64,000 bases of DNA from Candidatus Edwardsbacteria bacterium RifOxyA12_full_54_48. GTDB taxonomy: Bacteria; Edwardsbacteria; AC1; EtOH8. Shown one piece after another: positions 7,721 through 16,365 of the stretch. The stretch spans positions 551,744 to 615,743 of the forward strand of contig MFFN01000004.1 of NCBI GenBank assembly GCA_001777915.1, given 5' to 3'. How positions within the stretch are numbered: the stretch's first letter is position 1; each line of letters begins with the position of its first letter. A program made the position numbers and the translations under genes. Under the pieces are notes generated by a model, which had not been told where the DNA came from, made no database searches, and saw only the letters and a program-made list of their open reading frames with translations.

Positions 7721-8535
7721 AAAGGTATCTGACAATGATCGCCATCCTGCCGCTGCTGCTTGCTTCCTGCGGGACCAATGGCAGCAGCCAGGAAAGGATA
7801 CAGGCTTCCGGGACCATCGAGGCCCTTCAGGTGAATGTCTCGGCCAAGGCGGGCGGCCAGATAAAAGGCCTTTGGGGGAGGGAGGGGGATGATGTTCGCC
7901 TTGGCGATACCCTGATGGTAACGGACCATGTGATGCTGGATCTGCAATTGCGCCAGTCTCTGGCCGGGCGGGAACTGGCCCGGATCCAATACGAGAACGA
8001 CCGCAAAGACGACCAACGCACCAGCGAGCTGTTTCAGAAGGGCAGCGTCACCCAGAAACAGCGCGATGATGTCAATGCCAGGTTTCGGGCCTCCGGAGCC
8101 AGACTGGAGCAGGCCAGGGCCTCAGCCGATATGATCAGGAAAAACATCTCCGATTGTTATGTTACGGCTCCGCTGGGCGGAACCATCACCAATTCAACCT
8201 ATGAGATCGGCGAGACCGCCGGGCCCGGCTCCATCCTGTTCACCATATCCAAAATGGATACCGTCGAGCTGGTGGTATATGTGAACGAAAAAGAGCTGGG
8301 ATATGTAAAGCTGGGGCAGGGCGCCGAGATCCGAATAGATACCTTCAAAGATAAGACCTTTTCCGGAAAGGTGGTATACATCTCCCCCCAGGCCGAATTC
8401 ACCCCCAAAAACATTCAGACCAAGCAGGACCGGGTCAAGCAGGTCTTCGGCGTCAAGCTGAAGATCCCCAATCCCGAGCAGCAGCTTAAGCCGGGGATCC
8501 CGGCCGATGCGGCAATATTCATCAAGGGGCAGTAG
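7717..8535 (+). CDS. HlyD/YbhG-like membrane-fusion (periplasmic adaptor) lipoprotein
   Basis: A 272-residue adaptor protein. The signal peptide ends in a lipobox LASC (Cys18). After it come the first barrel-sandwich/lipoyl half (GTIEALQVNVSAKAGGQIKGL), a coiled-coil hairpin of about 75 residues rich in Arg/Glu/Gln, the second lipoyl half (APLGGTITNSTYEIGETAGPGSILFTI) and a beta-barrel domain (VVYVNEKELGYVKLGQGAEIRID). It should bridge the inner-membrane ABC transporter to the TolC protein encoded at 9473. It overlaps tetR by ATGA and lies 9 bases before the ATPase gene. Confidence 0.92.
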   Translation: MKRYLTMIAILPLLLASCGTNGSSQERIQASGTIEALQVNVSAKAGGQIKGLWGREGDDVRLGDTLMVTDHVMLDLQLRQSLAGRELARIQYENDRKDDQRTSELFQKGSVTQKQRDDVNARFRASGARLEQARASADMIRKNISDCYVTAPLGGTITNSTYEIGETAGPGSILFTISKMDTVELVVYVNEKELGYVKLGQGAEIRIDTFKDKTFSGKVVYISPQAEFTPKNIQTKQDRVKQVFGVKLKIPNPEQQLKPGIPADAAIFIKGQ

Positions 8536-8544
8536 CAAAAACCT

Positions 8545-9462
8545 ATGACCAAGCCTTTGGTCGAAATATCCGGCCTCAGAAAATCATTTGGCCCGCATCA
8601 GGTGCTGAAGGGAATAGACCTTGATATTCTGCCGGGCGAGATGCTGGCCATGGTGGGGCCGGACGGGGCCGGCAAGACCACCCTGATCAGGGCCATCTGC
8701 GGCCTGCTGCCTTTTCAATCCGGCAGGATAAGCGTATTGGGCCATGATGTTCCGGCACAAATGGGCCTGATCAAGCCCCATATCGGGTATCTTTCCCAGC
8801 GGTTCAGCCTGTACGGCGATCTGACGGTGGACGAGAATATCGAGTTCTTTGCCGAGATCCACGGGGTGCGTGACTACCGGGCCCGGCGGGAGGAATTGCT
8901 TGATTTTACCAGGATGAAGCCCTTCCGCAGCCGCCTGGCCGAAAGACTGTCGGGCGGGATGAAGCAGAAGCTGGCCCTGGCCTGCACCCTGGTCCACACC
9001 CCCCAAGTCATATTTCTGGACGAGCCCACCACCGGAGTGGATCCGGTCTCCCGCCGGGATTTTTGGAAGATCCTGTCCCGCCTGCTGACCGACGGCCTGA
9101 CCATCTTCCTGACCACCCCCTACATGGACGAGGCCGAGAGGTGCAGCCGGGTGGCCATGCTGGATAAAGGCAACATCCTGGCCCTGGACAGCCCCCAGAA
9201 CATCAAACTGCTGATGGGGGGCAAGGTGATGGAGTTGGTCTGTCAGGATATAAAAAGGGCGGCCCAGATGATATCGGAAGAATTGAGCCCGGTAAATGTC
9301 CAGACCTTTGGCGACCGGCTTAATGTGATGATGCCCGACCAGGGAAAACAGTGGCCGGGTTTGATCGAGAAGCTTGCGGCAGCAGGGATGAAATGCGATA
9401 AATGGCAGGAGGTGTCCCCCTCGCTGGAGAATGTGTTCATAAAACTGATGAAGCCAAAATAA
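8545..9462 (+). CDS. ABC exporter ATPase (YbhF N-half-like)
   Basis: A 305-residue ABC ATPase. Walker A is GPDGAGKTT (Asp in place of the usual Asn, as in the first half of YbhF), signature motif LSGGMKQKL, Walker B VIFLDEPTTGVDP. The last 75 residues form the regulatory extension common in drug and polysaccharide ABC-2 exporters. It pairs with the second ATPase at 10800; in E. coli YbhF both halves are fused in one chain, here they are separate genes with the tolC-like gene between them. The substrate is unknown. Confidence 0.92.
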   Translation: MTKPLVEISGLRKSFGPHQVLKGIDLDILPGEMLAMVGPDGAGKTTLIRAICGLLPFQSGRISVLGHDVPAQMGLIKPHIGYLSQRFSLYGDLTVDENIEFFAEIHGVRDYRARREELLDFTRMKPFRSRLAERLSGGMKQKLALACTLVHTPQVIFLDEPTTGVDPVSRRDFWKILSRLLTDGLTIFLTTPYMDEAERCSRVAMLDKGNILALDSPQNIKLLMGGKVMELVCQDIKRAAQMISEELSPVNVQTFGDRLNVMMPDQGKQWPGLIEKLAAAGMKCDKWQEVSPSLENVFIKLMKPK

Positions 9463-9472
9463 AGGTGAAAAG

Positions 9473-10795
9473 ATGCGCCATTTTATCATAATAACCCTGT
9501 TATTCTTCTGGTTTGGCCCTGGTCGGGCCCAGGGAAAAGAACCGATGTCCCTGGAATCCTGCCTCCAAACCGGTTTGGAAAACAACAAGGGTCTGGATGC
9601 CGCCCAGGCCAGCGCCCAGGGGAGCCGGGCGGCGGCCGACCAGTCGGCCACGGCCCTTCTGCCCAGCCTGAAACTGTCGGCCGGCTACAGCCGGCTAAGC
9701 GATGTTCCCCCGTTTGAGATGACCATCCCCGGCTTTCCGGCGCCCCGGACCATAACCATCGCCGAGCCGGTGCTGGACAACAGCAATATCAAGCTGACCC
9801 TGCAGCAGCCACTGTTCACCGGAGGGCGGGTGACCGGCAGCCTAAAAATAAACCGTAAAAATTACCAGGCGGATTCCAGCGATTATCTGGCCCAGCGCTG
9901 CCAGGCGGCCCTGAATATAAAGATCCTATATTGGAGACTCTACCAGGCGCAGCAGGTGAAGGAATTGGCCGAAGAGAACCTTCGCATCTTGGGCAATCAT
10001 CTCAATGACGTCGGCAACCTGCTGGGCCAGGGCCTGGCCACCGAGAATGACCGGCTGAAGGTAAAACTGCAGATGTCCAATGCCCGGCTGATGCTGATAG
10101 ATGCCGAAAACAACCGGAGGGCCATAGGGATACATCTCAACAGTTTCATCGGCCGTCCGCTGGATAAGCAGATAGACCCCACCTCCATTCCCGACACTTC
10201 TGAGGTTGCCGTGTTAAGCCCGCCGGAATTGATCCAGATAGCCCTGGCCGAAAGACAGGATATTGCGGGCCAGAAATACCGCCGGGACGCCACTGCGGCG
10301 GGAAGGATGGCCGCCAAATCCGGCTGGTATCCCCAGGTGTTTGCGGTGGGGAATTACACTTATGCCCGGCCCAATCCCCGGATATTTCCGGCCCGGGACC
10401 AGTTCGATGCCACCTGGGACGCCGGGGTGATGCTGTCGATGGATCTCTGGAACTGGCAGGCCGCCAAGCACCAGGTGCGTCAGGCGGGCTCTCTGCTCCG
10501 TCAGGCCGAGGACCGGCTGGTTTTGTTGGAGGATGCTGTCAGGGTTGAGGTCAATCTGGCGGTGCTGGATGTCCAACAGGCCGGAGAGAAGACCGCCGTC
10601 TCCCGGAGCGGGCTGGATCAAGCCCAGGAGAACTATCGCAACGTCAAGAACCTGTTCCTGGAGGGCATGGCCACCAATTCCGATCTGCTGGACGCCGAAG
10701 GACTTTTGCTTCAGGCCAAGGTGGGCCACGCCGGGGCCTTGGTGGAATGCCAGATCGCCAAGGATAAGTTAAAAAATGCCCTGGGAGAGTATTGA
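9473..10795 (+). CDS. TolC-family outer-membrane efflux protein
   Basis: A 440-residue outer membrane factor with a signal peptide (hydrophobic residues 3-17, cleavage near GRAQG). It shows the two OEP repeats: long alpha-helical stretches around residues 135-240 and 345-430, with beta-barrel segments such as PSLKLSAGYSRLSD and YPQVFAVGNYTYARPN. As a trimer it would form the exit duct for the ABC exporter. Its position inside the operon, between the two ATPase genes, means the cell makes a dedicated exit channel for this system. An AAGGTGAA Shine-Dalgarno precedes the start. Confidence 0.92.
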   Translation: MRHFIIITLLFFWFGPGRAQGKEPMSLESCLQTGLENNKGLDAAQASAQGSRAAADQSATALLPSLKLSAGYSRLSDVPPFEMTIPGFPAPRTITIAEPVLDNSNIKLTLQQPLFTGGRVTGSLKINRKNYQADSSDYLAQRCQAALNIKILYWRLYQAQQVKELAEENLRILGNHLNDVGNLLGQGLATENDRLKVKLQMSNARLMLIDAENNRRAIGIHLNSFIGRPLDKQIDPTSIPDTSEVAVLSPPELIQIALAERQDIAGQKYRRDATAAGRMAAKSGWYPQVFAVGNYTYARPNPRIFPARDQFDATWDAGVMLSMDLWNWQAAKHQVRQAGSLLRQAEDRLVLLEDAVRVEVNLAVLDVQQAGEKTAVSRSGLDQAQENYRNVKNLFLEGMATNSDLLDAEGLLLQAKVGHAGALVECQIAKDKLKNALGEY

Positions 10796-10799
10796 TATA

Positions 10800-11753
10800 A
10801 TGACGGCCCCATCGATAATAGCGGACAAGCTGAGCAAGCGTTTCGGCGGCTTTGTGGCGGTCGATAGCGTCAGCTTTGAGGTGAGGGAGGGGGGGATCTT
10901 CGGATTTCTGGGGGCCAACGGAGCCGGCAAGTCCACCACCATCAAAATGCTGTGCGGTCTTTTGTCCTCCAGCTCCGGCACCGCCCGGGTGGGCGGATAT
11001 GACATCAACCGCCAGGCCGATCTGGTCAAAAAGAACATCGGCTACATGTCCCAAAAATTTTCGCTTTACGATGATCTGACCGTAGCGGAGAATATCAATT
11101 TCTTCGGCGGGGTCTACGGACTGGATGGTCAAAATCTGAAAAACAGGAGGCAATGGGCTCTGGAGATGGCGGGGTTGTCGGAACGCCAGCGTTCGCTGAC
11201 CCGGGAGCTGGCCGGGGGGCTGAAACAGCGGCTGGCTTTGGGCTGCGCCATCCTTCATAAGCCCAGGATATTGTTCCTGGATGAACCCACCGGCGGGGTG
11301 GACCCGGTCTCCCGGAGAAGCTTCTGGGACCTGATAAATGAACTGTCATCAGGCGGCACCACCATCTTCGTCACCACCCACTACCTGGACGAGGCCGAAT
11401 ACTGCAACCAGATCACTCTGATGCATGCCGGCCGGATCGTAGCCGGCGGAAGCCCCAATCAACTGAAAAAAGAATGGATCAAAAACCCCATCCTGGAATT
11501 CAGGTCCGACGATGTGGTCAAGGCCATGGGCATGATCCAGGGCCTGCCCTGGGCCTTGGAGACCACCATCTTCGGCAACTCGCTTCATGTCAGCGTAAAG
11601 GAGGTCCAGTCCGGCAAAAGGGAGATAATCAAAGCCGTGGGAGCTGGCAATATAAAGCCTGAAAATATAAGGGAGGTAAGCCCCACCCTGGAGGATGTCT
11701 TCATCACCCTGATAGAAAAAAAGACACCGACCGAAAATCCGGAAGGAAAATGA
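10800..11753 (+). CDS. ABC exporter ATPase (YbhF C-half-like)
   Basis: A 317-residue ABC ATPase. Walker A GANGAGKSTT, signature region LAGGLKQRLALG (a slight departure from LSGGQ), Walker B ILFLDEPTGGVDP, H-loop VTTHYLDEAEYC. The start at ATG 10800 leaves a short gap after the TolC stop; an upstream ATG at 10776 would overlap the TolC gene. The C-terminal extension of about 70 residues resembles that of the first ATPase. It probably forms a heterodimer with the product of 8545 to drive the two ABC-2 permeases that follow. Confidence 0.9.
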   Translation: MTAPSIIADKLSKRFGGFVAVDSVSFEVREGGIFGFLGANGAGKSTTIKMLCGLLSSSSGTARVGGYDINRQADLVKKNIGYMSQKFSLYDDLTVAENINFFGGVYGLDGQNLKNRRQWALEMAGLSERQRSLTRELAGGLKQRLALGCAILHKPRILFLDEPTGGVDPVSRRSFWDLINELSSGGTTIFVTTHYLDEAEYCNQITLMHAGRIVAGGSPNQLKKEWIKNPILEFRSDDVVKAMGMIQGLPWALETTIFGNSLHVSVKEVQSGKREIIKAVGAGNIKPENIREVSPTLEDVFITLIEKKTPTENPEGK

Positions 11754-11756
11754 ACA

Positions 11757-12911
11757 ATGCCTTTGATCAGCTCCGGCACAAAAGCAGACAGGGTGGCTTC
11801 GGTCATTAAAAAGGAACTGCGCCAGATAATGCGGGACAAGCGGAGCCTGGGCATACTGTTCTTCATCCCGCTGTTCATGCTGGTGATGTTCGGCTATGCC
11901 CTGAATTTTGACGTTAAACACACCTCCCTGGCGGTGGTGGACCTGGACCTCAGCCGGGAAAGCCGGCATTTGATCAGCGAATTCTCTCACAGCGAATATT
12001 TTACGGTGAAACATTTGCCATCGGCGGTAAAAGAGCTGGACCATCTCCTGGGCAGCGAAAAAGTACGGGCGGCCATCGTGATCCCCCGGGGATATGCGGC
12101 CGACCTGGCCCAGGGCCGGAGCCCGACGGTGCAGGTGATATTGGACGGGGTGAATGCCAATGCCGCCAACACCATTCAGGGATACCTTAATGCTTTTTTC
12201 CTGAATTATTCATATCAGCTTACCATCAAGGTCGCCCGGCGGCTGGGGGTGGCCGCCATTAACCAACCGATAGATTACCGGCCCAGGATATGGTTCAATC
12301 CAGAATTGAAGAGCGCAAAATTTCTGATTCCCGGGCTGATCGGCTTTATCCTGATGGTGGTGGGGGTCATCTCCACCTCGCTGTCAATAGTCAAGGAAAA
12401 GGAAAGGGGCACCATGGAGCAAATATTGGTCTCCCCGATAAACCCCCTGGAATTGATAATGGGCAAAACGATACCCTACATTGCCATTTCGCTGCTGTCG
12501 ACGGCAATCATTTTGGTGGTGGGTTATGTTTTATTTGATGTCTACGTCATGGGCAGCCTGTTATTGCTGTTTCTGACCACTTTTATCTTTCTGCTGGGCG
12601 CTTTGGGCATGGGACTGCTGATATCGTCAATATCCGAAACCCAACAGCTGGCTTTTTTGGTGGCGGTGATATCCACCATCCTGCCGTCCTTCCTGCTGTC
12701 GGGGTTCGTCTTTTCCATCCGAAACATGCCGGAGGCAATACAACTGATAACCTATGCCGTGCCCACCAGGTATTATCTGGTGGCTCTGAGGGGGATAATC
12801 CTAAAAGGGGCCGGGTTCGGTGCGATCTGGGACCAGCTGCTGTTCCTTATGGGATTTGCCACGGTTATGCTTTTGGTGAGCGCCATCAGGATCAAAAGGT
12901 CGGGGCTGTGA
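11757..12911 (+). CDS. ABC-2 type permease (YbhS/YbhR-like)
   Basis: A 384-residue inner-membrane protein of the ABC-2 permease family. One N-terminal membrane helix (LGILFFIPLFMLVMFGYAL) is followed by a periplasmic domain of about 150 residues, then five membrane helices. The cytoplasmic signature IVKEKERGTMEQILVSPINPLELIMGK matches YbhR/YbhS. It is preceded by GGAAGGAAAA and begins 3 bases after the ATPase stop codon. It forms the translocation pore with the next gene product. Confidence 0.92.
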   Translation: MPLISSGTKADRVASVIKKELRQIMRDKRSLGILFFIPLFMLVMFGYALNFDVKHTSLAVVDLDLSRESRHLISEFSHSEYFTVKHLPSAVKELDHLLGSEKVRAAIVIPRGYAADLAQGRSPTVQVILDGVNANAANTIQGYLNAFFLNYSYQLTIKVARRLGVAAINQPIDYRPRIWFNPELKSAKFLIPGLIGFILMVVGVISTSLSIVKEKERGTMEQILVSPINPLELIMGKTIPYIAISLLSTAIILVVGYVLFDVYVMGSLLLLFLTTFIFLLGALGMGLLISSISETQQLAFLVAVISTILPSFLLSGFVFSIRNMPEAIQLITYAVPTRYYLVALRGIILKGAGFGAIWDQLLFLMGFATVMLLVSAIRIKRSGL

Positions 12912-12924
12912 TGATAAATATTGG

Positions 12925-14076
12925 ATGTCGATAGAACTCGACCGCAACAAAGACATGAAAATAATCCTTCATATAATCAAAAAAGAGTTTCTGCAGTTTA
13001 TGCGGGATCCCAAGATGGTGGCCATCAACATCATTGCTCCGGCCATACAACTGCTGGTCTTCACCTATGCGGCCACTCTGGATGTCCGGGAGGTGAGCAT
13101 GATTGTCTGCGACCATGACAATTCCTATTATAGCCGCCAGCTGTTGAGCGGCTTCACCAATTCCGGCTATTTTCGCACCGTGGAAAGCACCACCAGAAGC
13201 GCTGATATAGATATCGCCCTTATCGAGACCAGAGCTTCGGTCGGGATTGTGATCCCGGCCGGGTTCGGAAACGATCTGCTGGCTGGCAAGCAGCCTCAGA
13301 TCCAGGCCCTGGCTGACGGTTCGGATGCCAATTCTTCCGGCATCGGCCTGGCCTATGCCAGCCAGATCATCAACCGCTATATCGGCCTGCAGTTGGCCGG
13401 ATCATCGGGCCCCCGAAAAACGGCCCGGCTTTCGGTTAACCCCGAGATCCGGATATGGTACAACCCAGAACTCAGCAGCCGGAATTTTATGGTGCCTGGC
13501 GTTCTGGGGCTGCTGCTGATGATAATGACCATGATGCTGACCTCCCTGGCCATAGTCAAGGAACGGGAGAACGGCACCATGGACCAGCTGCTGGTAACCC
13601 CCATTAAATCGTATCAGCTGATCATCGGCAAACTGACCCCATTCTTCTGTATCGGGGTCATCGACATCCTGTTGGTGATGCTGGTGGCCACCCAGTGGTT
13701 CGGGGTCCCTGTCCGGGGCAGCCATCCGCTGTTGTTCTCCCTGTGCCTGCTGTTCATCATGACCACATTGGGGCTGGGTCTGTTCATATCCACCGTGTCC
13801 TCCAACCAGCAGCAGGCCATGATGACCGCCATCTTCTTCGTGATGATGCCGATGATCTATCTTTCGGGCTTCGTGTTTCCCATAGAGAACATGCCCCGGG
13901 TGATCCAGGCCCTTACTTATCTGCTGCCGTTGCGGTACTTCTACACCATCATCCGGGGAATATTCTTAAGGGGATCGGGGTTGGCCGAACTGTGGCCCCA
14001 TGCCCTGGCCCTGTTGATTTTTGGGGTCGGCATCCTGTCGCTCAGCGTCACGCGGTTCAGAAGAAAGCTGGAATGA
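12925..14076 (+). CDS. ABC-2 type permease (YbhS/YbhR-like), second subunit
   Basis: A 383-residue paralogue of the preceding permease with the same layout: N-terminal helix after MRDPKMVAINIIAPAIQLLV, a periplasmic domain, then a five-helix membrane domain beginning near LGLLLMIMTMMLTSLAIVKE and the motif ERENGTMDQLLVTPIKSYQLIIGK. ATG 12955 is an alternative start that would remove ten non-conserved residues. It is the last gene of the operon; a terminator shared with the convergent gene follows at 14100. Confidence 0.92.
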   Translation: MSIELDRNKDMKIILHIIKKEFLQFMRDPKMVAINIIAPAIQLLVFTYAATLDVREVSMIVCDHDNSYYSRQLLSGFTNSGYFRTVESTTRSADIDIALIETRASVGIVIPAGFGNDLLAGKQPQIQALADGSDANSSGIGLAYASQIINRYIGLQLAGSSGPRKTARLSVNPEIRIWYNPELSSRNFMVPGVLGLLLMIMTMMLTSLAIVKERENGTMDQLLVTPIKSYQLIIGKLTPFFCIGVIDILLVMLVATQWFGVPVRGSHPLLFSLCLLFIMTTLGLGLFISTVSSNQQQAMMTAIFFVMMPMIYLSGFVFPIENMPRVIQALTYLLPLRYFYTIIRGIFLRGSGLAELWPHALALLIFGVGILSLSVTRFRRKLE

Positions 14077-14099
14077 CAGGTTCCATCAGGATCAACAAT

Positions 14100-14129
14100 A
14101 AAAAGGCCTCCCTAAGGGGAGGCCTTTTT
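14100..14129. terminator. Bidirectional terminator between convergent operons
   Basis: A perfect 13-bp stem: AAAAAGGCCTCCC at 14100-14112 pairs with GGGAGGCCTTTTT at 14117-14129. It has a T-run in both directions. It also encodes the last residues of the minus-strand TPR gene, so terminator and coding sequence overlap. Confidence 0.9.
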
Positions 14130-14717
14130 GTCCATCACCATCTGGCGGTAGGACTCAAGTAGTTGGTTATGGGGATCCAGCTCCAGGGCCCGGTCCAGAT
14201 GTTTCAGGGCTTCTCCGTACAGCCTCATCTCCACCAGGCAGACCGCCAGGTCGTTCAGGATGCCGGCGTCGCATTCATCCAGGGCCGCGGCCTGCTCCAA
14301 TATCTGCCGGCCGCTCTTGTGATCGCCGGACATGAAGACCGCCCACCCCAGCAGGTGCATGGTCTGGGGGTGGGCGGGCCGGAGGTCCAGGGATTTCTTC
14401 AGCTGGGCGATGGCATCCTCGAAGCGATCCATATAGCTGCAGAGCGAGCCCAGCTGCTGGTAATAGTTGGCCTCGTTGGGATTGAGCCCGATGGCAGCCA
14501 GCAGATGGCTCTCGGCTTCGGCGGTATCCCTCTCCAGGATCAAAAGCTCGGCCAGGCCCCAATGGGCCAGTTCCCTGGCCAGATCGCCCCCTTCTTTCAA
14601 TTCCGGAAGGGCCAGTACCGCCCGGTAGGCTTTGATGGCCTCCTTGCGCTTGCCCTGCCGGGAGAACCGATCGGCCCGGGCGAAAAGCCGGGCGCTGTTA
14701 TTTGCCGGGCCGGGCAT
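14112..14717 (-). CDS. TPR-repeat protein
   Basis: A 201-residue soluble protein made of about five tetratricopeptide repeats, for example GKRKEAIKAYRAVLALPELK, AEAESHLLAAIGLNPNEANYY, FEDAIAQLKKSLDLRPAHPQ and YGEALKHLDRALELDPHNQ. There is no signal peptide. Such proteins are scaffolds for protein contacts. It overlaps the preceding 69-residue gene by 20 bases and is the last gene of the long minus-strand run that includes the Tol-Pal genes. Its partner is unknown. Confidence 0.82.
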   Translation of the reverse strand: MPGPANNSARLFARADRFSRQGKRKEAIKAYRAVLALPELKEGGDLARELAHWGLAELLILERDTAEAESHLLAAIGLNPNEANYYQQLGSLCSYMDRFEDAIAQLKKSLDLRPAHPQTMHLLGWAVFMSGDHKSGRQILEQAAALDECDAGILNDLAVCLVEMRLYGEALKHLDRALELDPHNQLLESYRQMVMDKKASP

Positions 14718-14907
14718 GATGCTGGTTCTGGCCGGATATCTTCTTCAACTCATCCAACAGTTCCTGGCGGGTGCAGAGATCCTTGGCCACCAGGACATTT
14801 ATCAGGGCCTGGATGGAAAGGGCATTGGCGGCCACCCCCTGCTGAAGGCTGATGGCATGGCCGGTCTTGGCTTCCTTGGCTCCGAAGATATTCTTTAAAA
14901 AATTCAT
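14698..14907 (-). CDS. Small hypothetical protein (69 aa)
   Basis: A short frame preceded by AAGGAAAAAATG, a good ribosome site. The product is mixed helical (SIQALINVLVAKDLCTRQELLDELKKI) with a charged N-terminus and no recognisable family. The central helix pair resembles small subunit-interaction domains. It overlaps both neighbours by a few bases (ATGA with the upstream 49-residue gene; 20 bases with the TPR gene), which suggests translational coupling. Function unknown. Confidence 0.6.
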   Translation of the reverse strand: MNFLKNIFGAKEAKTGHAISLQQGVAANALSIQALINVLVAKDLCTRQELLDELKKISGQNQHHARPGK

Positions 14908-15053
14908 TTTTTCCTTCGCTCCTCCCAGGCCCGGCGCTCCTTTTCGGTGGCCCGTCCGGTCTCTATCAGATCCCGGAATTCCTTCTCCGAAAGCGGGGCC
15001 CGGCGCTCACCGCTTCTCTTCAGGGCTTTTTTTTTGGCGGCAACTTTGGGCAT
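14904..15053 (-). CDS. Small basic protein (49 aa)
   Basis: An unannotated-size frame: MPKVAAKKKALKRSGERR, then an acidic/basic helix (LSEKEFRDLIETG, KERRAWEERRKK). GGAGA lies 7 bases before the ATG, and the stop overlaps the next start as ATGA. About 40% of residues are Lys or Arg, so it could bind nucleic acid or be a small coupling peptide. It lies between cpoB and two other small genes in the same operon. No family recognised. Confidence 0.55.
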   Translation of the reverse strand: MPKVAAKKKALKRSGERRAPLSEKEFRDLIETGRATEKERRAWEERRKK

Positions 15054-15082
15054 TCTTATCTCTCCAAAAATGGTTGTAGGGT

Positions 15083-15823
15083 TTAGGGCAGTTCTTTTAT
15101 CCGGTCCTGGGCCAGTCCGGCCTCGGGGCTGCGCGGAAATTTGTTTATCAGGGTTTGCCAGCTTTTCCGGGCCTCCATGGCCCGTCCCAGCTCCTTGTAA
15201 CAGAGGCCGGACTTGTAATAGGCCGCCGCCGCCTTGTCCTGGTTGGGATACTGGGCCAGGACCTTTTCGAACTCGGCCAGGGCCTCCTGGTATTTCTTCT
15301 GGGCGTAATATCCTTCACCGATCCAATATTGGGAGTTGTCGGCCAGACTGCTGGAGGGATAAAGCTTCAAAAATTCCCGGAACCCGGCGATGGCCAGGTC
15401 GTAATTCCCCCGGGTGATGTCCAGATAGGCGGTGTCATACAACTGCTTGGGATCGGGCTTGGAGCCGTTATCTTTAGGCTTATCCGGCGGGGCCGGCGGG
15501 GTGATCCCCCTGCTGTCCGGTTGGGAGGAGCCCAGCGGCAGGGCTTGGACCATGGTCCGCGACCGCTGGTCCTCGTATTGCTGGTCCATGCTCATCATCC
15601 GTTCGTTCAGCGATCCCCAGCGGGTGCGCATCTCGGCGTTCAGCTGATAGGTGATGTCGGTCTGGGCCCGGAGCAGGCTGTCCATCAGGGTCATCTGGGC
15701 CTCCATCTTCTTCTGGCTGGTCTCCAGGTAATCCAGCTGGTCGCGCATCCGGACGTATTCCCTCTTGACCCCGCAACCGGCCAGCAGGGGGAGGCAGAGA
15801 ATTAACAGGGTTGTTTTCTTCAT
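15083..15823 (-). CDS. cpoB: Tol-Pal accessory protein CpoB/YbgF-like lipoprotein
   Basis: A 246-residue protein with a lipoprotein signal peptide (LLAGC, Cys17), a predicted coiled coil (about residues 22-85, DQLDYLETSQKKMEAQMTLM), a Pro-rich linker (TPPAPPDKPKD) and three C-terminal TPR repeats (residues ~125-245) typical of YbgF/CpoB: YDTAYLDITRGNYDLAIAGF, SQYWIGEGYYAQKKYQEALAEF, AAAAYYKSGLCYKELGRAMEA. CpoB coordinates peptidoglycan synthesis with outer-membrane constriction at division. The E. coli protein is soluble in the periplasm; here a lipobox anchors it. It directly follows pal by one base. Confidence 0.9.
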   Translation of the reverse strand: MKKTTLLILCLPLLAGCGVKREYVRMRDQLDYLETSQKKMEAQMTLMDSLLRAQTDITYQLNAEMRTRWGSLNERMMSMDQQYEDQRSRTMVQALPLGSSQPDSRGITPPAPPDKPKDNGSKPDPKQLYDTAYLDITRGNYDLAIAGFREFLKLYPSSSLADNSQYWIGEGYYAQKKYQEALAEFEKVLAQYPNQDKAAAAYYKSGLCYKELGRAMEARKSWQTLINKFPRSPEAGLAQDRIKELP

Positions 15824-15824
15824 G

Positions 15825-16325
15825 TTACTTCTTTTCGACCACGAATTCCACCCGGCGGTTCTTGGCCCAGCTGATCTCGTTGTGCCCCAGGTCAGCCGGC
15901 TTCTCCTTGCCGAAGCTGACGGTGGCCAGGCGGGAGCGCTCCACCCCCAGGTTCACCAGATAATCCCTGACGGCCACCGAACGCTTCTCCCCCAGCGCTA
16001 GGTTGTATTCGGTGGTGCCCCGTTCGTCGCAATGGCCCTCCAGCCTGACCGCCACCTGGGGATAGCTGCGGAGCAGTTTGGCGGTCTCGGTGAGCCGGGA
16101 GACGGAGGCCTCCTCTATGGAGTATGAATCGAAGCCGAAGTAAACGGTGGAGAAATCGATCTTCACCTCGGGTTTTTTCTCCTCAGCCGGCGGGGTGACC
16201 GGCTGCTCAGCGGTCAGCTCGGGCTTGACGATCTCCTCCTGCTTGGTGGCCTGTTTTTTGGCGCAGCCGGCCAGGATCAAAGAGATCAGCAGTACCCCGC
16301 TGATAATATTGATGGTTCTTTTCAT
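15825..16325 (-). CDS. pal: Peptidoglycan-associated lipoprotein Pal
   Basis: A 166-residue protein with lipobox LAGC (Cys21), a Pro/Glu-rich linker, and a C-terminal OmpA-like peptidoglycan-binding domain: FSTVYFGFDSYSIEEASVSRL, VRLEGHCDERGTTEYNLALGEKRS and VSFGKEKPADLGHNEISWAKNRRVEFV. The conserved Asp and Arg that hold diaminopimelate are within this pattern. Pal tethers the outer membrane to the cell wall and binds TolB. Gene order tolB-pal-cpoB is the standard one. Confidence 0.95.
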   Translation of the reverse strand: MKRTINIISGVLLISLILAGCAKKQATKQEEIVKPELTAEQPVTPPAEEKKPEVKIDFSTVYFGFDSYSIEEASVSRLTETAKLLRSYPQVAVRLEGHCDERGTTEYNLALGEKRSVAVRDYLVNLGVERSRLATVSFGKEKPADLGHNEISWAKNRRVEFVVEKK

Positions 16326-16365
16326 GATTACCTCCTTGTATTTATATTAACAGGGTCCCGTTTGT

